From positions 272,322-336,321 of the forward strand of contig NZ_CP024636.1 of assembly GCF_009728735.1 (NCBI RefSeq): 64,000 bases of DNA, read 5' to 3'. The notes beneath the pieces are model-generated. The model saw only the letters and a list, made by a program, of their open reading frames with translations. It was not told the origin of the DNA and ran no database searches. The position numbers and the translations under genes are program-made. Below are positions 44,455 to 54,711 of the stretch, one piece after another. Each line of letters begins with the position of its first letter. The first letter of the stretch is position 1. This DNA is from Pantoea phytobeneficialis. GTDB taxonomy: Bacteria; Pseudomonadota; Gammaproteobacteria; Enterobacterales; Enterobacteriaceae.

Positions 44455-44483
44455 ACGCCTGACACATTTTTTTGGTATAATAG

Positions 44484-44520
44484 TCCTCTGCTGCCGACAA
44501 TCGGGCGCAGAGGATTTTTT
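44484..44520 (+). terminator. ftsYEX terminator
   Basis: TCCTCTGC / GCAGAGGA (8 bp) encloses a smaller GC stem and is followed by seven T, 30 bases after the ftsX stop. Confidence 0.92.
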
Positions 44521-44569
44521 CTCCGCTTCCCTTCCTGTCATCTGTGTGTAAAATATTCACTGTTACGAT

Positions 44570-44597
44570 GGAACTTGTGGATAACTTTGATCTCTAA
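44570..44597 (+). promoter_or_regulatory. Sigma-E promoter (P3-like) of rpoH with overlapping DnaA box
   Basis: GGAACTT (44570-44576) and TCTAA (44593-44597) are 16 bases apart, matching the sigma-E consensus and the E. coli rpoH P3 promoter. A perfect DnaA box, TGTGGATAA (reverse of TTATCCACA, 44576-44584), overlaps it; DnaA represses rpoH promoters in E. coli. This feeds envelope and extreme heat stress into sigma-32 production. Confidence 0.85.
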
Positions 44598-44703
44598 GTT
44601 CGGGTAGCACAGATTGCTTTCGGATTTCCCGCGACGTTGACTTAATGTATCGTCTGCTCATGGGAACGTGCAGCAATATTCCACTGAATTTGTGAGGGTT
44701 TGA

Positions 44704-45561
44704 ATGACCAAAGAAATGCAAACTTTAGCTATTGCTCCTCTTGGTAACCTGGAATCGTATATTCGGGCTGCCAACGTCTGGCCGATGCTGTCGGCAGAAG
44801 AGGAAAAAGCGCTGGCTGAACGGCTGCATTACCAGGGCGATCTGGATGCGGCTAAGACGCTGATCCTGTCTCATCTGCGCTTTGTTGTTCATATCGCTCG
44901 TAACTATTCCGGTTACGGCTTGCCACAGGCAGACCTGATTCAGGAAGGGAACATCGGCCTGATGAAGGCGGTGCGTCGCTTCAATCCTGAAGTGGGTGTG
45001 CGTCTGGTGTCGTTTGCCGTGCACTGGATTAAAGCTGAGATTCACGAATACGTGCTGCGTAACTGGCGTATTGTGAAGGTCGCTACCACAAAAGCACAGC
45101 GTAAGCTGTTCTTTAACCTGCGTAAAACCAAGCAGCGTCTGGGCTGGTTTAACCAGGACGAAGTCGAGATGGTAGCGCGCGAGCTGGGCGTGAGCAGCAA
45201 AGATGTGCGTGAAATGGAATCGCGCATGGCGGCACAGGATATGACTTTCGACATGTCGTCTGACGACGAAAACGGCGAAAGCAAAACCATGGCCCCGGTG
45301 CTGTATCTCCAGGATAAAACGTCTGACTTTGCTGATGGCATTGAAGAGGACAACTGGGATGCACACGCCGCCGATAAACTGACCGACGCGATGCAGGGCC
45401 TGGACGAGCGTAGTCAGCACATCATCCGTGCGCGCTGGCTGGATGAAGAGAACAAAACCACCTTGCAGGAACTGGCCGACCAATACGGCGTTTCCGCAGA
45501 GCGTGTACGCCAGCTGGAAAAGAACGCCATGAAGAAATTACGTATGGCAATTGAAGCCTGA
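44704..45561 (+). CDS. rpoH: Heat-shock sigma factor sigma-32
   Basis: RpoH directs RNA polymerase to heat-shock genes. The 285-residue protein has sigma region 2 ([19 protein letters not shown], residues 77-95), the RpoH box QRKLFFNLR (132-140), the turnover-control segment around 45-60, and region 4 ([20 protein letters not shown]). In E. coli the 5' coding RNA folds as a thermosensor; the near-identical N-terminus suggests the same here. Downstream, repeat copy E ends in TTTTTA and may act as its terminator. Confidence 0.98.
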   Translation: MTKEMQTLAIAPLGNLESYIRAANVWPMLSAEEEKALAERLHYQGDLDAAKTLILSHLRFVVHIARNYSGYGLPQADLIQEGNIGLMKAVRRFNPEVGVRLVSFAVHWIKAEIHEYVLRNWRIVKVATTKAQRKLFFNLRKTKQRLGWFNQDEVEMVARELGVSSKDVREMESRMAAQDMTFDMSSDDENGESKTMAPVLYLQDKTSDFADGIEEDNWDAHAADKLTDAMQGLDERSQHIIRARWLDEENKTTLQELADQYGVSAERVRQLEKNAMKKLRMAIEA

Positions 45562-45577
45562 TAAAAGCACATAACCT

Positions 45578-45650
45578 GTAGCGGCGCGATTTATCGCGCG
45601 CCTTTGACGTTATTACAACGGACAAAAGCGCGATAAATCGCGCCGCTACG
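45578..45650. repeat. REP-like palindromic repeat, copy E, possible terminator
   Basis: Arms at 45578-45600 and 45628-45650 in inward order, between the convergent rpoH and panM. The right arm is followed by TTTTTA, so on rpoH RNA the long stem plus U run could terminate transcription. It ends 3 bases before the panM stop codon. Confidence 0.92.
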
Positions 45651-45653
45651 TTT

Positions 45654-46040
45654 TTATCGTGTCCAGCCATCACCCTGCGCGCGAAAGCCGCAAGCCTGCA
45701 TAAACGCAGCACGAATGTCCTGTTCATCAGCGCCGTCATCGGCCACCCACCACTCTGCCAGCGCGCTGTTCTGCGCCAGCGTCTCCTCCAGCAAATATTT
45801 CCCCACGCCGCGACGACGCGTCACTTCCCGCACCTGAAGCTGGGTAATTTTTCCCTGCGCGCCCTGAATGGTCAGTTGCAGTGCCGCCAGCAGACGATCA
45901 TTAAAGCGCGCGGCATACATCCGTTGTGTCTCGCTCAGCTGGGCTTCCAGCTGTGAAATATCGATTTCCGGCCAGACTTTGGTCAGGTCGATTCGATCCT
46001 GCGTCGTCAACGATGTTAAGCGCTGAATAGTGAGCTTCAT
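45654..46040 (-). CDS. panM: PanD maturation factor PanM (PanZ)
   Basis: PanM is a GNAT-fold protein that binds acetyl-CoA and promotes self-cleavage of aspartate decarboxylase PanD, linking CoA level to pantothenate synthesis. The start at 46040 (MKLTIQRLTSL) gives 128 residues against 127 in E. coli; an upstream in-frame ATG at 46070 is unlikely. The acetyl-CoA loop VREVTRRRGVGKYLLEE is present (about residues 70-86). In E. coli the gene sits between livJ and livK; here livJ is missing. Confidence 0.94.
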   Translation of the reverse strand: MKLTIQRLTSLTTQDRIDLTKVWPEIDISQLEAQLSETQRMYAARFNDRLLAALQLTIQGAQGKITQLQVREVTRRRGVGKYLLEETLAQNSALAEWWVADDGADEQDIRAAFMQACGFRAQGDGWTR

Positions 46041-46444
46041 TCCCCGTACCTGTACTAGTGCAAAGGGCATAGTGTAGCGAATTTAGACAGTCAGAGCGCT
46101 GTCACTTTTTTTTGATGAAAATAGGTCAAACAACAGCCTGTTTGCCAGGATGATAGTTGAACAGAGTGATGATTGGTTAAATAGCTAGCATAATTAGCTG
46201 GCAAGTCGGCGAAAATACGGCCATAACAACCAGACGATTCTGCTGTTCAACCCAGCTATAACTGAATATGTCAGTTGATTTACAGAAGAAACTTCCTGTT
46301 TAATAACCTGAAAAATAAAGCCTTATTACCAATAAATGCCAGAAAAGTGCGCTAACTCATTATTCCAGAATCAGTTTTCCTCTTTCACTGGCAGAAAATA
46401 ATCCAACTCACAACAGACACGACACAACAGATGGGGAAGTTCGC
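46041..46444. promoter_or_regulatory. Upstream region of livK
   Basis: About 400 AT-rich bases between panM and livK, divergent. CAGAAAATAATCCAA (46393-46407) loosely resembles the Lrp consensus, and Lrp represses liv genes in E. coli. No promoter was assigned with confidence and no reading frame of interest is seen. Confidence 0.45.
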
Positions 46445-47572
46445 ATGAAAATGAGTAAAGGACGCGCATTATTGGCGGGCTGCGTAGCGCTGGCGATGAG
46501 CCATGCGGCGCTGGCAAAAGACATCAAAATTGCCATCGTCGGTGCAGCAACCGGTCCGGTAGCCCAATACGGCGACATGCAATTTACCGGTGCGGCACAG
46601 GCCATTAAAGACATCAATGCCAAAGGCGGTGTCAACGGCGATAAACTGGTTGGCGTGGAATATGACGATGCCTGCGACCCGAAACAAGCGGTAGCGGTTG
46701 CCAACAAAGTTGTGAACGATGGTATCAAATACGTTATCGGTCACCTCTGCTCCTCTTCTACCCAGCCGGCCTCTGATATCTATAACGACGAAGGCGTGCT
46801 GATGATCACCCCGGCAGCGACCGCACCGGAACTGACCGCGCGTGGTTATGCTGACGTGATGCGCACCACCGGCCTCGACTCCGATCAGGGCCCGACGGCG
46901 GCAAACTACATCCTCGATACCATCAAACCAAAACGTATCGCTGTGGTGCATGACAAGCAGCAATACGGCCAGGGTCTGGCGGAGTCGGTGCAGAAAACCC
47001 TGAAAGCCAAAGGCGGCAACGTGGTGCTGTTCGAAGGTATCACCGCTGGCGATAAAGATTTCTCCACCCTGATTGCGCGTCTGAAGAAAGACAACGTCGA
47101 CTTCGTTTACTACGGTGGTTACTACCCGGAGCTGGGGCAGATTCTGCGCCAGGCAAAAGCCGCGGGCCTGAACGCGGGCTTTATGGGACCGGAAGGGGTG
47201 GGCAACGCCTCACTGTCTAACATTGCCGGTGATGCATCTGAAGGTCTGTACGTGACCCTGCCGAAGCGTTATGACCAGCTGCCGGACAACAAAGCGATTG
47301 TTGACGCCATCAAAGCCAACACCGCACCGAACCGCAAAGATCCGACCGGTCCGTTCGTCTGGACCACCTATGCCGCGATTCAGTCGCTGGTGGCCGGTAT
47401 CGAGCGCAGCAAGAGCGACGAGCCTGATGCGATCGCCAAGAACCTGAAAGAAGGCGCACCGGTTCCGACCGTGATGGGCAACCTGAGCTGGGACCAGAAA
47501 GGTGACCTGAAAGGCTTCGAATTCGGCATCTTCAAATGGCATAAAGACGGCTCATCAACCGCGATCAAGTAA
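46445..47572 (+). CDS. livK: Branched-chain amino acid binding protein (LivK/LivJ type)
   Basis: The periplasmic receptor that delivers leucine, isoleucine and valine to LivHMGF. The 375-residue protein has a signal peptide (residues 1-24, ending ALA-K) and a type I periplasmic binding fold with [16 protein letters not shown] and [16 protein letters not shown] in the binding cleft. Position fits livK, but the sequence mixes features: LVGVEYDD and [12 protein letters not shown] are LivK-like, [15 protein letters not shown] and FVWTTYAA are LivJ-like. As the only receptor here it may serve both roles. A 10-bp hairpin separates it from livH. Confidence 0.95.
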   Translation: MKMSKGRALLAGCVALAMSHAALAKDIKIAIVGAATGPVAQYGDMQFTGAAQAIKDINAKGGVNGDKLVGVEYDDACDPKQAVAVANKVVNDGIKYVIGHLCSSSTQPASDIYNDEGVLMITPAATAPELTARGYADVMRTTGLDSDQGPTAANYILDTIKPKRIAVVHDKQQYGQGLAESVQKTLKAKGGNVVLFEGITAGDKDFSTLIARLKKDNVDFVYYGGYYPELGQILRQAKAAGLNAGFMGPEGVGNASLSNIAGDASEGLYVTLPKRYDQLPDNKAIVDAIKANTAPNRKDPTGPFVWTTYAAIQSLVAGIERSKSDEPDAIAKNLKEGAPVPTVMGNLSWDQKGDLKGFEFGIFKWHKDGSSTAIK

Positions 47573-47594
47573 TCGTTGCATCCAGCACGATCGC

Positions 47595-47618
47595 AAGGGC
47601 GGCCTTCAGGCCGCCCTT
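47595..47618 (+). other. Hairpin between livK and livH
   Basis: AAGGGCGGCC / GGCCGCCCTT is a perfect 10-bp stem with a 4-base loop and no T run. Such a stem can protect the upstream mRNA and reduce downstream expression, giving more receptor than permease. The role is inferred. Confidence 0.8.
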
Positions 47619-47691
47619 AATCAAACCGGTTAATTTACCGCCAGTCGCGGTAACGATTTACCATCACGGACGTGTTTCTAAGGTACTTGTT

Positions 47692-48618
47692 ATGTCCGAG
47701 CAGTTCCTCTATTTCCTCCAGCAGATGTTCAACGGAGTGACCCTGGGCAGCACCTACGCGCTGATCGCCATTGGGTACACGATGGTTTACGGCATTATCG
47801 GCATGATCAACTTCGCCCACGGCGAAGTGTACATGATCGGTAGCTATGTCTCCTTTATCGTCATCGCCGCGCTAATGATGATGGGCATCGACACCACCTG
47901 GCTGATGATTGCCGCCGGTTTTGTCATGGCGATCATTATCTCCAGCGCCTACGGCTGGAGTATCGAACGTGTGGCGTATAAGCCGGTGCGTTCCTCCAAG
48001 CGCCTGATCGCGCTGATCTCCGCCATCGGGATGTCGATCTTCCTGCAAAACTACGTCAGCCTGACGCAAGGTTCGCGCGATCTCGCGCTGCCGAGCTTGA
48101 TCACCGGGCAATGGACCTTGGGTGAAAGCAACGGCTTTGCCGCCACGCTCTCCACCATGCAGTTGATGATCTGGGTTGTGACCTTTATCGCCATGTTGGC
48201 ACTGACGGTATTTATCCGTTATTCACGTATGGGGCGCGCCTGCCGTGCCTGTGCAGAAGACCTGAAAATGGCCAGCCTGCTGGGTATCAATACCGATCGC
48301 GTGATTTCACTGACCTTTGTGATTGGTGCGGCGATGGCGGCAGTGGCTGGCGTACTGCTGGGGCAGTTCTACGGTTCCATCAACCCGTTTATCGGCTTTA
48401 TGGCCGGGATGAAAGCCTTCACTGCCGCAGTACTGGGCGGGATCGGCAGCATTCCGGGGGCGATGATCGGTGGTCTGGTGCTGGGCATTGCCGAAGCATT
48501 GACCTCGGCCTATCTCTCTACCGAATATAAAGACGTGGTCTCCTTTGCGTTGCTGATTGTCGTGCTGCTGGTGATGCCAACCGGCATTCTTGGCCGTCCG
48601 GAGGTGGAAAAAGTATGA
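47692..48618 (+). CDS. livH: Branched-chain amino acid permease LivH
   Basis: An inner-membrane permease of the LIV ABC importer. The 308 residues have about eight membrane segments; [20 protein letters not shown] near residues 28-47 and [20 protein letters not shown] near 249-268 are typical of LivH. It overlaps livM by four bases (ATGA), so the two half-permeases are coupled. Confidence 0.97.
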   Translation: MSEQFLYFLQQMFNGVTLGSTYALIAIGYTMVYGIIGMINFAHGEVYMIGSYVSFIVIAALMMMGIDTTWLMIAAGFVMAIIISSAYGWSIERVAYKPVRSSKRLIALISAIGMSIFLQNYVSLTQGSRDLALPSLITGQWTLGESNGFAATLSTMQLMIWVVTFIAMLALTVFIRYSRMGRACRACAEDLKMASLLGINTDRVISLTFVIGAAMAAVAGVLLGQFYGSINPFIGFMAGMKAFTAAVLGGIGSIPGAMIGGLVLGIAEALTSAYLSTEYKDVVSFALLIVVLLVMPTGILGRPEVEKV

Positions 48619-49886
48619 AGCGCCTCGGACTGGTTAACGCCGTTATCTCTACGGTGATGTTGCTGGTGCTTGCCACCTTCTTTATGGGTATGCGCCTTGA
48701 TCTTGATGGCACCAAACTGGTGGTATCCAACGCCGGAACGGTGCGCTGGAACTGGATTTTTGTCGGTTGCGGCGTGGTATTCCTGTTCCAGTTGCTGCGT
48801 CCGTTATTCCACGGCAAATTCAAACGCAGCGGCAATGGCCTGGTGCTGCCGGGCTTTGATGGTTCAACGCCGAAGCAGAAGCTGGTGATGGTGTTGATGA
48901 TCGTGGCTGCGGTGATCTGGCCGTTCCTGGTTTCGCGCGGTAGCGTGGATATCGCCACCCTGACGCTGATCTACGTGATGTTGGGCCTCGGGCTTAACGT
49001 GGTGGTGGGCTTGTCGGGCCTGCTGGTGCTGGGCTACGGCGGCTTCTATGCCATCGGTGCCTATACCTTCGCCTTGCTGAACCACTACTACGGTTTTGGC
49101 TTCTGGCAGAGCCTGCCGCTGGCGGGTCTGGTGGCCGGGGCGTTCGGCTTACTGCTCGGTTTCCCGGTGCTGCGTCTGCGTGGTGACTATCTGGCGATTG
49201 TCACCCTCGGCTTTGGCGAAATCGTCCGTATCCTGCTGCTGAACAACACCTCGATTACCGGCGGTCCAAACGGTATCGCGCAGATCCCGAAACCGACCCT
49301 CTTCGGCCTGGAGTTTGGTCGCAAGGTCAGCGAGGGCGGCTGGGGCACCTTCCACGAGGTGTTCGGCATGAAATACGATCCCAATGACCGCGTGATTTTC
49401 CTCTACCTGGTGGCGCTGCTGCTGGTAGTGCTGACGCTGATTATCATCAACCGCCTGCTGCGTATGCCGCTGGGCCGTGCCTGGGAAGCGCTGCGCGAAG
49501 ATGAAATCGCCTGCCGTTCTCTTGGTCTTAGCCCGACGCGTATCAAGCTGACGGCGTTTACCATCAGCGCGGCCTTTGCCGGTTTTGCCGGTACGCTGTT
49601 TGCTGCGCGCCAGGGCTTTGTCAGCCCGGAATCCTTCACCTTTGTCGAGTCGGCGTTTGTGTTGGCGATTGTGGTGCTGGGGGGCATGGGCTCGCAGTTT
49701 GCGGTCATCCTCGCCGCTGTGTTGCTGGTGGTATCGCGTGAGCTGATGCGTGACCTCAACGAATACAGCATGCTGGTACTGGGTGGCTTAATGGTGCTGA
49801 TGATGATTTGGCGACCGCAGGGGTTGCTGCCGATGAAGCGTCCGCAGCTGAAACTGAAACAGGGTAAAGCAGGAGAGCAGGCATGA
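48615..49886 (+). CDS. livM: Branched-chain amino acid permease LivM
   Basis: The second permease subunit. The 423 residues have about ten membrane segments, the [20 protein letters not shown] motif near residues 125-144 and the cytoplasmic loop [16 protein letters not shown] that contacts the ATPases. It overlaps livG by four bases. Confidence 0.97.
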   Translation: MKRLGLVNAVISTVMLLVLATFFMGMRLDLDGTKLVVSNAGTVRWNWIFVGCGVVFLFQLLRPLFHGKFKRSGNGLVLPGFDGSTPKQKLVMVLMIVAAVIWPFLVSRGSVDIATLTLIYVMLGLGLNVVVGLSGLLVLGYGGFYAIGAYTFALLNHYYGFGFWQSLPLAGLVAGAFGLLLGFPVLRLRGDYLAIVTLGFGEIVRILLLNNTSITGGPNGIAQIPKPTLFGLEFGRKVSEGGWGTFHEVFGMKYDPNDRVIFLYLVALLLVVLTLIIINRLLRMPLGRAWEALREDEIACRSLGLSPTRIKLTAFTISAAFAGFAGTLFAARQGFVSPESFTFVESAFVLAIVVLGGMGSQFAVILAAVLLVVSRELMRDLNEYSMLVLGGLMVLMMIWRPQGLLPMKRPQLKLKQGKAGEQA

Positions 49887-50650
49887 GTCAGCCTTTATTA
49901 GCCGTAGAAGGCCTGATGATGCGTTTTGGTGGCCTGCTGGCAGTCAACAACGTGGCGCTGGAACTGCGGGAGCAGGAAATCGTTTCGTTGATTGGTCCAA
50001 ACGGCGCGGGTAAAACCACGGTGTTCAACTGCCTGACCGGTTTCTACAAACCCACGGGCGGCAGCATCAAACTGCGCGATCAAAATCTGGCCGGCTTACC
50101 GGGGCAGAAAATTGCACGGATGGGCATTGTGCGTACCTTCCAGCATGTGCGCCTGTTTCGTGAGATGACGGTGATTGAAAACTTGCTGGTGGCGCAACAT
50201 CAGCATCTGAAAAGCGGCGTATTTTCCGGGTTATTCAAAACCCCGGCGTTCCGCAAAGGCGAAAGCGAAGCGCTGGACCGCGCTGCCACCTGGCTGGAAC
50301 GTATCGGCCTGCTGGAGCTGGCGAACCGTCAGGCGGGTAACCTTGCTTATGGTCAGCAACGTCGTCTGGAGATCGCACGCTGCATGGTCACGCGCCCGGA
50401 AATCCTGATGCTGGATGAACCGGCGGCCGGTCTGAACCCGAAAGAAACGCACGAACTGGACGAACTGATTGCCGAACTGCGCGGTACGCATAAGGTGTCG
50501 GTGTTGTTGATCGAACATGATATGAAGCTGGTGATGGGCATTTCTGACCGTATTTACGTGGTCAATCAGGGAACGCCACTGGCCAACGGCACGCCGGAAG
50601 AGATTCGTAATAACCCGGATGTGATCCGTGCCTATTTAGGAGAGGCGTAA
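49883..50650 (+). CDS. livG: Branched-chain amino acid ABC ATPase LivG
   Basis: One of two ATPases of the LIV importer. The 255-residue protein has Walker [13 protein letters not shown], the LIV-type signature [15 protein letters not shown] and Walker [17 protein letters not shown]. Its stop lies one base from the livF start codon, an operon arrangement. Confidence 0.97.
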   Translation: MSQPLLAVEGLMMRFGGLLAVNNVALELREQEIVSLIGPNGAGKTTVFNCLTGFYKPTGGSIKLRDQNLAGLPGQKIARMGIVRTFQHVRLFREMTVIENLLVAQHQHLKSGVFSGLFKTPAFRKGESEALDRAATWLERIGLLELANRQAGNLAYGQQRRLEIARCMVTRPEILMLDEPAAGLNPKETHELDELIAELRGTHKVSVLLIEHDMKLVMGISDRIYVVNQGTPLANGTPEEIRNNPDVIRAYLGEA

Positions 50651-50651
50651 T

Positions 50652-51365
50652 ATGGCCAACCCAATGTTAACCATTGAAAACGTCAGCGCCCATTACGGTA
50701 AAATTCAGGCGCTGCATAACGTCAGCCTGTATATCAATCAGGGCGAAATTGTCACCCTGATTGGTGCCAACGGTGCAGGCAAAACTACGCTGCTCGGTAC
50801 GCTGTGTGGCGAGCCGCGTGCAACCGCAGGCACCATTACGTTTGATGGCAAAACCATTACCGATTGGCAAACCGCACGCATCATGCGTGAGGCGATCGCC
50901 ATTGTCCCGGAAGGGCGTCGGGTGTTTTCGCGCATGACGGTGGAAGAGAATCTGGCGATGGGGGGCTTCTTTGCCAGCCGTAGCCAGTATCAGGAGCGTA
51001 TTGAGCGCGTCTATGATCTGTTCCCGCGTCTGGCGGAGCGTAAGGTGCAACGTGCCGGTACCATGTCCGGTGGCGAGCAGCAGATGCTGGCGATTGGTCG
51101 TGCGCTGATGAGCCAGCCGCGTCTGCTGTTGCTGGACGAGCCATCGCTCGGCCTGGCGCCGATTATCATTCAGCAGATTTTCGACACCATCGAGCAGCTG
51201 CGTAAAGAAGGGATGACCATCTTCCTTGTCGAGCAGAACGCCAACCAGGCACTGAAACTGGCCGACCGTGGCTACGTGCTGGAGAACGGGCATGTGGTGC
51301 TGGAGGATAGTGGCGAAGCGCTGTTGTCCAACGAGGCGGTAAGAAGCGCCTATTTAGGTGCCTGA
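50652..51365 (+). CDS. livF: Branched-chain amino acid ABC ATPase LivF
   Basis: The second LIV ATPase. The 237 residues include Walker A GANGAGKTTLLG, the signature MSGGEQQMLAIGRA and Walker B LLLLDEPSLGLAP. It closes the livKHMGF operon; the following repeat pair has strong stems but no T run. Confidence 0.97.
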   Translation: MANPMLTIENVSAHYGKIQALHNVSLYINQGEIVTLIGANGAGKTTLLGTLCGEPRATAGTITFDGKTITDWQTARIMREAIAIVPEGRRVFSRMTVEENLAMGGFFASRSQYQERIERVYDLFPRLAERKVQRAGTMSGGEQQMLAIGRALMSQPRLLLLDEPSLGLAPIIIQQIFDTIEQLRKEGMTIFLVEQNANQALKLADRGYVLENGHVVLEDSGEALLSNEAVRSAYLGA

Positions 51366-51368
51366 GTG

Positions 51369-51475
51369 CCCTAACCCTCTCCCGCGAGCGGGAGAGGGAA
51401 TTGATCGAGCCAAACTTATATATTGCACGTCTCCTTCTCCCGCTTGCGGGAGAAGGCCGGGATGAGGGCAACAAG
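51369..51475. repeat. Second palindromic repeat family, pair between livF and ugpB
   Basis: Two hairpin units: CCCTCTCCCG.. / GGGAGAGGG at 51375-51398 and CTTCTCCC / GGGAGAAG within 51433-51456, the second followed by GGGATGAGGGC. The same unit type follows glgP at 34910. The pair separates the liv and ugp operons. Confidence 0.82.
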
Positions 51476-51486
51476 CTGCACTCAGC

Positions 51487-51530
51487 CTTGTCACATTCCC
51501 GTCATTAACCTGTTATTTTTCCGTCATTTT
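51487..51530 (+). promoter_or_regulatory. Pho box array of the ugp operon
   Basis: Four units with GTCA, GTCA, GTTA and GTCA begin at 51490, 51501, 51512 and 51523, exactly 11 bases apart, as in PhoB sites. It lies 70-110 bases before ugpB. PhoB should induce the operon on phosphate limitation, as in E. coli. Confidence 0.85.
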
Positions 51531-51600
51531 CCCGTGTCATGTTACTTCGCGAACAAAAAATGCGTGATTTCGCGCGTACCTACATGCACAGGAAAACATT

Positions 51601-52917
51601 ATGTCCGCTTTTACGCTTCGTCCCCGCCTGATGAGTGCCCTGCTCGGTCTGATGCTCAGTGGTCATGCACTGGCTGCCACCGAAATTCCTTTCTGGCACT
51701 CAATGGAAGGCGAGTTAGGCAAAGAAGTTGATTCTCTGGCACAACGTTTTAACCAGGCCCACCCAGACTACAAAATCGTCCCGGTCTACAAAGGCAACTA
51801 TGAACAAAGCCTGGCGGCGGGGATTGCCGCTGTGCGTACCGGTAAAGCACCGGCCATTTTGCAGGTGTATGAAGTGGGTACTGCCACCATGATGGCGTCC
51901 AAAGCCATTGTGCCGGTGCATCAGGTGTTCCAGGATGCCGGAATCGCATTTGATGAAAAACAGTTCGTCCCGACTGTCGCGGGTTACTACAGCGATTCCA
52001 GCGGCCATTTAATCTCTCAGCCGTTCAACAGCTCCACCCCGGTGCTGTACTACAACAAAGACGCCTTCAAAAAAGCCGGTCTGAACCCGGATCAGCCACC
52101 AAAAACCTGGCAGGAACTGGCAAAAGACGCCGATGCGCTGCGTAAAGCGGGCCTGACCTGCGGTTACGCCAGCGGCTGGCAAGGCTGGATTCAGATTGAA
52201 AACTTCAGCGCCTGGCACGGCTTGCCGGTGGCGACCAAAAACAACGGTTTTGACGGCACAGACGCTGAGCTGGAGTTCAACAAGCCGGTGCAGGTTCGTC
52301 ACATCCAGATGCTGGAAAACATGAACAAGAAGGGTGATTTCACCTACTTTGGCCGCAAAGATGAATCCACCGCGAAGTTCTACAACGGCGATTGCGGCAT
52401 CACCACCGCGTCTTCCGGTTCACTGGCGGATATCAAACACTACGCCAAATTCAACTTTGGTGTCGGCATGATGCCGTATGACGCAACCGTGCCGAATGCA
52501 CCGCAGAATGCCATCATCGGTGGTGCCAGCCTGTGGGTGATGAAGGGCAAAGATGCCAACACTTACAAAGGTGTGGCGGAGTTTATGCAGTTCCTGGCGC
52601 AACCGGAAATCGCCGCCGAGTGGCACCAGAAAACCGGTTATCTGCCGATCACCACGGCGGCGTACGAGCTGACCAAACAGCAGGGCTTCTACGACAAGAA
52701 CCCGGGTGCCGATATCGCGACGCGCCAGATGCTGAACAAAGATCCGCTGCCGTTCACCAAAGGGATGCGTCTGGGCAATATGCCGCAGATTCGCACCATC
52801 GTGGACGAGGAGCTGGAAAGCGTGTGGACCGGCAAACAATCGCCGCAGGCAGCGCTGGATAACTCAGTTAAACGCGGAAACGAACTGCTGCGCCGTTTTG
52901 AGCAGCAGGTGAAGTAA
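51601..52917 (+). CDS. ugpB: Glycerol-3-phosphate binding protein UgpB
   Basis: The periplasmic receptor for sn-glycerol-3-phosphate and glycerophosphodiesters. The 438-residue protein has a signal peptide (residues 1-24, ending ALA-A) and the family start [20 protein letters not shown]. The binding-cleft segment [20 protein letters not shown] lies near residues 129-148. First gene of ugpBAECQ, behind a Pho box. A hairpin with five T lies between it and ugpA, so it is probably made in excess over the permease. Confidence 0.97.
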   Translation: MSAFTLRPRLMSALLGLMLSGHALAATEIPFWHSMEGELGKEVDSLAQRFNQAHPDYKIVPVYKGNYEQSLAAGIAAVRTGKAPAILQVYEVGTATMMASKAIVPVHQVFQDAGIAFDEKQFVPTVAGYYSDSSGHLISQPFNSSTPVLYYNKDAFKKAGLNPDQPPKTWQELAKDADALRKAGLTCGYASGWQGWIQIENFSAWHGLPVATKNNGFDGTDAELEFNKPVQVRHIQMLENMNKKGDFTYFGRKDESTAKFYNGDCGITTASSGSLADIKHYAKFNFGVGMMPYDATVPNAPQNAIIGGASLWVMKGKDANTYKGVAEFMQFLAQPEIAAEWHQKTGYLPITTAAYELTKQQGFYDKNPGADIATRQMLNKDPLPFTKGMRLGNMPQIRTIVDEELESVWTGKQSPQAALDNSVKRGNELLRRFEQQVK

Positions 52918-52927
52918 CCCGCCGTAA

Positions 52928-52960
52928 CGGGGCAGGCCGCGTGTCTGCCCCGATCTTTTT
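52928..52960 (+). terminator. Partial terminator between ugpB and ugpA
   Basis: CGGGGCAG / CTGCCCCG (8 bp) is followed by ATCTTTTT. The weak U run fits partial read-through into ugpAECQ. Confidence 0.75.
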
Positions 52961-52977
52961 GCCTGAACGAGTCCGTT

Positions 52978-53868
52978 ATGTCCTCATCATCACGCCCGGT
53001 TTTCCGCTCCCGTTTGTTGCCCTATCTGCTGGTACTGCCACAGCTGGTGATCACCGCCATCTTCTTTCTCTGGCCAGCCGGTGAAGCGCTGTGGTACTCA
53101 CTGCAAAGCCTTGATCCCTTTGGTATCTCCAGCACTTTTGTTGGGCTGGATAACTTCAGACGGCTGTTCAGTGATGAGTACTACCTGGCCTCTTTCTGGA
53201 CCACCATTGAATTCAGCGCGCTGGTCACGGGGTGCGGCATGCTGTTTTCTCTGCTGCTGGCGGCGCTGGTGGATTATGTGGTGCGGCTGAAAAAACTCTA
53301 CCAAACCTTGCTACTGCTGCCGTATGCGGTGGCCCCGGTGGTCGCGGCAGTGCTGTGGATGTTCCTGTTTAACCCCGGACTCGGCCTGTTCAGCCATCTC
53401 CTTAACCAGATCGGTTACAACTGGAACTACGCGCAAAACAGCGGCCAGGCGATGTTCCTGATCGTGCTGGCATCGATCTGGCAGCAGATGAGCTACAACT
53501 TCCTGTTTTTCTTTGCGGCGCTGCAATCGATCCCCAAATCGCTGGTGGAAGCAGCGGCGATTGACGGTGCCGGGCCGGTGCGGCGCTTCTTTAACCTGTC
53601 GCTGCCGTTGATCACCCCGGTGAGTTTCTTCCTGCTGGTGGTCAACCTGGTCTATGCCTTCTTCGACACCTTCCCGGTGATCGATGCCGCCACTGGCGGT
53701 GGGCCGGTACAGGCGACCACCACGCTTATCTACAAAATTTATCGCGAAGGGTTTACCGGGCTTGATCTCTCCTCGTCGGCAGCGCAATCGGTGGTGCTGA
53801 TGTTGCTGGTGATTGGCCTCACTATCCTGCAATTCCGCTTTGTCGAGCGTAAGGTGCAATACCAATGA
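52978..53868 (+). CDS. ugpA: Glycerol-3-phosphate permease UgpA
   Basis: A permease subunit of the Ugp importer, 296 residues with six membrane segments. The conserved EAA loop [21 protein letters not shown] lies near residue 190 and contacts the ATPase UgpC. It overlaps ugpE by four bases (ATGA). Confidence 0.97.
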   Translation: MSSSSRPVFRSRLLPYLLVLPQLVITAIFFLWPAGEALWYSLQSLDPFGISSTFVGLDNFRRLFSDEYYLASFWTTIEFSALVTGCGMLFSLLLAALVDYVVRLKKLYQTLLLLPYAVAPVVAAVLWMFLFNPGLGLFSHLLNQIGYNWNYAQNSGQAMFLIVLASIWQQMSYNFLFFFAALQSIPKSLVEAAAIDGAGPVRRFFNLSLPLITPVSFFLLVVNLVYAFFDTFPVIDAATGGGPVQATTTLIYKIYREGFTGLDLSSSAAQSVVLMLLVIGLTILQFRFVERKVQYQ

Positions 53869-54710
53869 TTGAGAACCGACGCGGGCTGGATATCTTCAGC
53901 CACACGCTGCTGGTGCTGGGTGTGCTGACGATCCTGTTTCCGCTGTATGTCGCCTTTGTCGCGGCAACGCTGGACAACAACGCGGTTTATCAGGTGCCAA
54001 TGACGCTGATCCCAGGTCACCACCTGTGGGACAACATCGCGCGCATCTGGACTCAGGGCGTTAACGGCAGTGGCCCGGCGTTTGGCCTGATGCTGTTCAA
54101 CAGCCTGGTGATGGCGCTGAGTATCACCGTGGGCAAAATCGCCGTCTCGATGCTGTCGGCATTTGCGCTGGTGTGGTTTCGCTTTCCGCTGCGCTCGCTG
54201 TTTTTCTGGCTGATTTTCATCACCCTGATGCTGCCGGTGGAAGTGCGTATCTTCCCGACGGTGGAGGTGATTGCGACGCTGCATATGCTCGACAGCTACA
54301 GCGGTCTGACGTTGCCGCTGATGGCCTCGGCCACCGCCACCTTCCTGTTTCGCCAGTTCTTTATGTCGCTACCGGATGAGTTGATTGAAGCGGCACGCAT
54401 CGACGGTGCCAGTCCACTGCGCTTCTTCTGGGACATCGTGTTGCCGCTGTCGAAAACCAATCTGGCCGCGCTGTTTGTCATTACCTTCATCTACGGCTGG
54501 AACCAGTATCTGTGGCCGCTGCTGATCATCAATGATGCCAGCCTTGGCACAGCCGTGGCCGGGGTGAGAAGTATGATCAATACCAGCGGCGGTCCGACGC
54601 AGTGGAATGAAGTGATGGCGGCAATGTTATTAACCCTGATCCCACCGGTGGTGGTGGTTTTAGTCATGCAGCGTGCCTTTGTGCGTGGCCTGGTGGAGAG
54701 TGAGAAATAA
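53865..54710 (+). CDS. ugpE: Glycerol-3-phosphate permease UgpE
   Basis: The second permease subunit, 281 residues with six membrane segments. The EAA loop [20 protein letters not shown] lies near residues 173-192. It ends one base before the ugpC start codon. Confidence 0.97.
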   Translation: MIENRRGLDIFSHTLLVLGVLTILFPLYVAFVAATLDNNAVYQVPMTLIPGHHLWDNIARIWTQGVNGSGPAFGLMLFNSLVMALSITVGKIAVSMLSAFALVWFRFPLRSLFFWLIFITLMLPVEVRIFPTVEVIATLHMLDSYSGLTLPLMASATATFLFRQFFMSLPDELIEAARIDGASPLRFFWDIVLPLSKTNLAALFVITFIYGWNQYLWPLLIINDASLGTAVAGVRSMINTSGGPTQWNEVMAAMLLTLIPPVVVVLVMQRAFVRGLVESEK

Positions 54711-54711
54711 A

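Noticed and set aside
44459..44481. TATAAT at 44476 as an rpoH promoter.
   Set aside because: The only -35-like element (CTGACA) is 11 bases away, and a terminator follows at once. It is more likely part of the AT-rich lead into the terminator.
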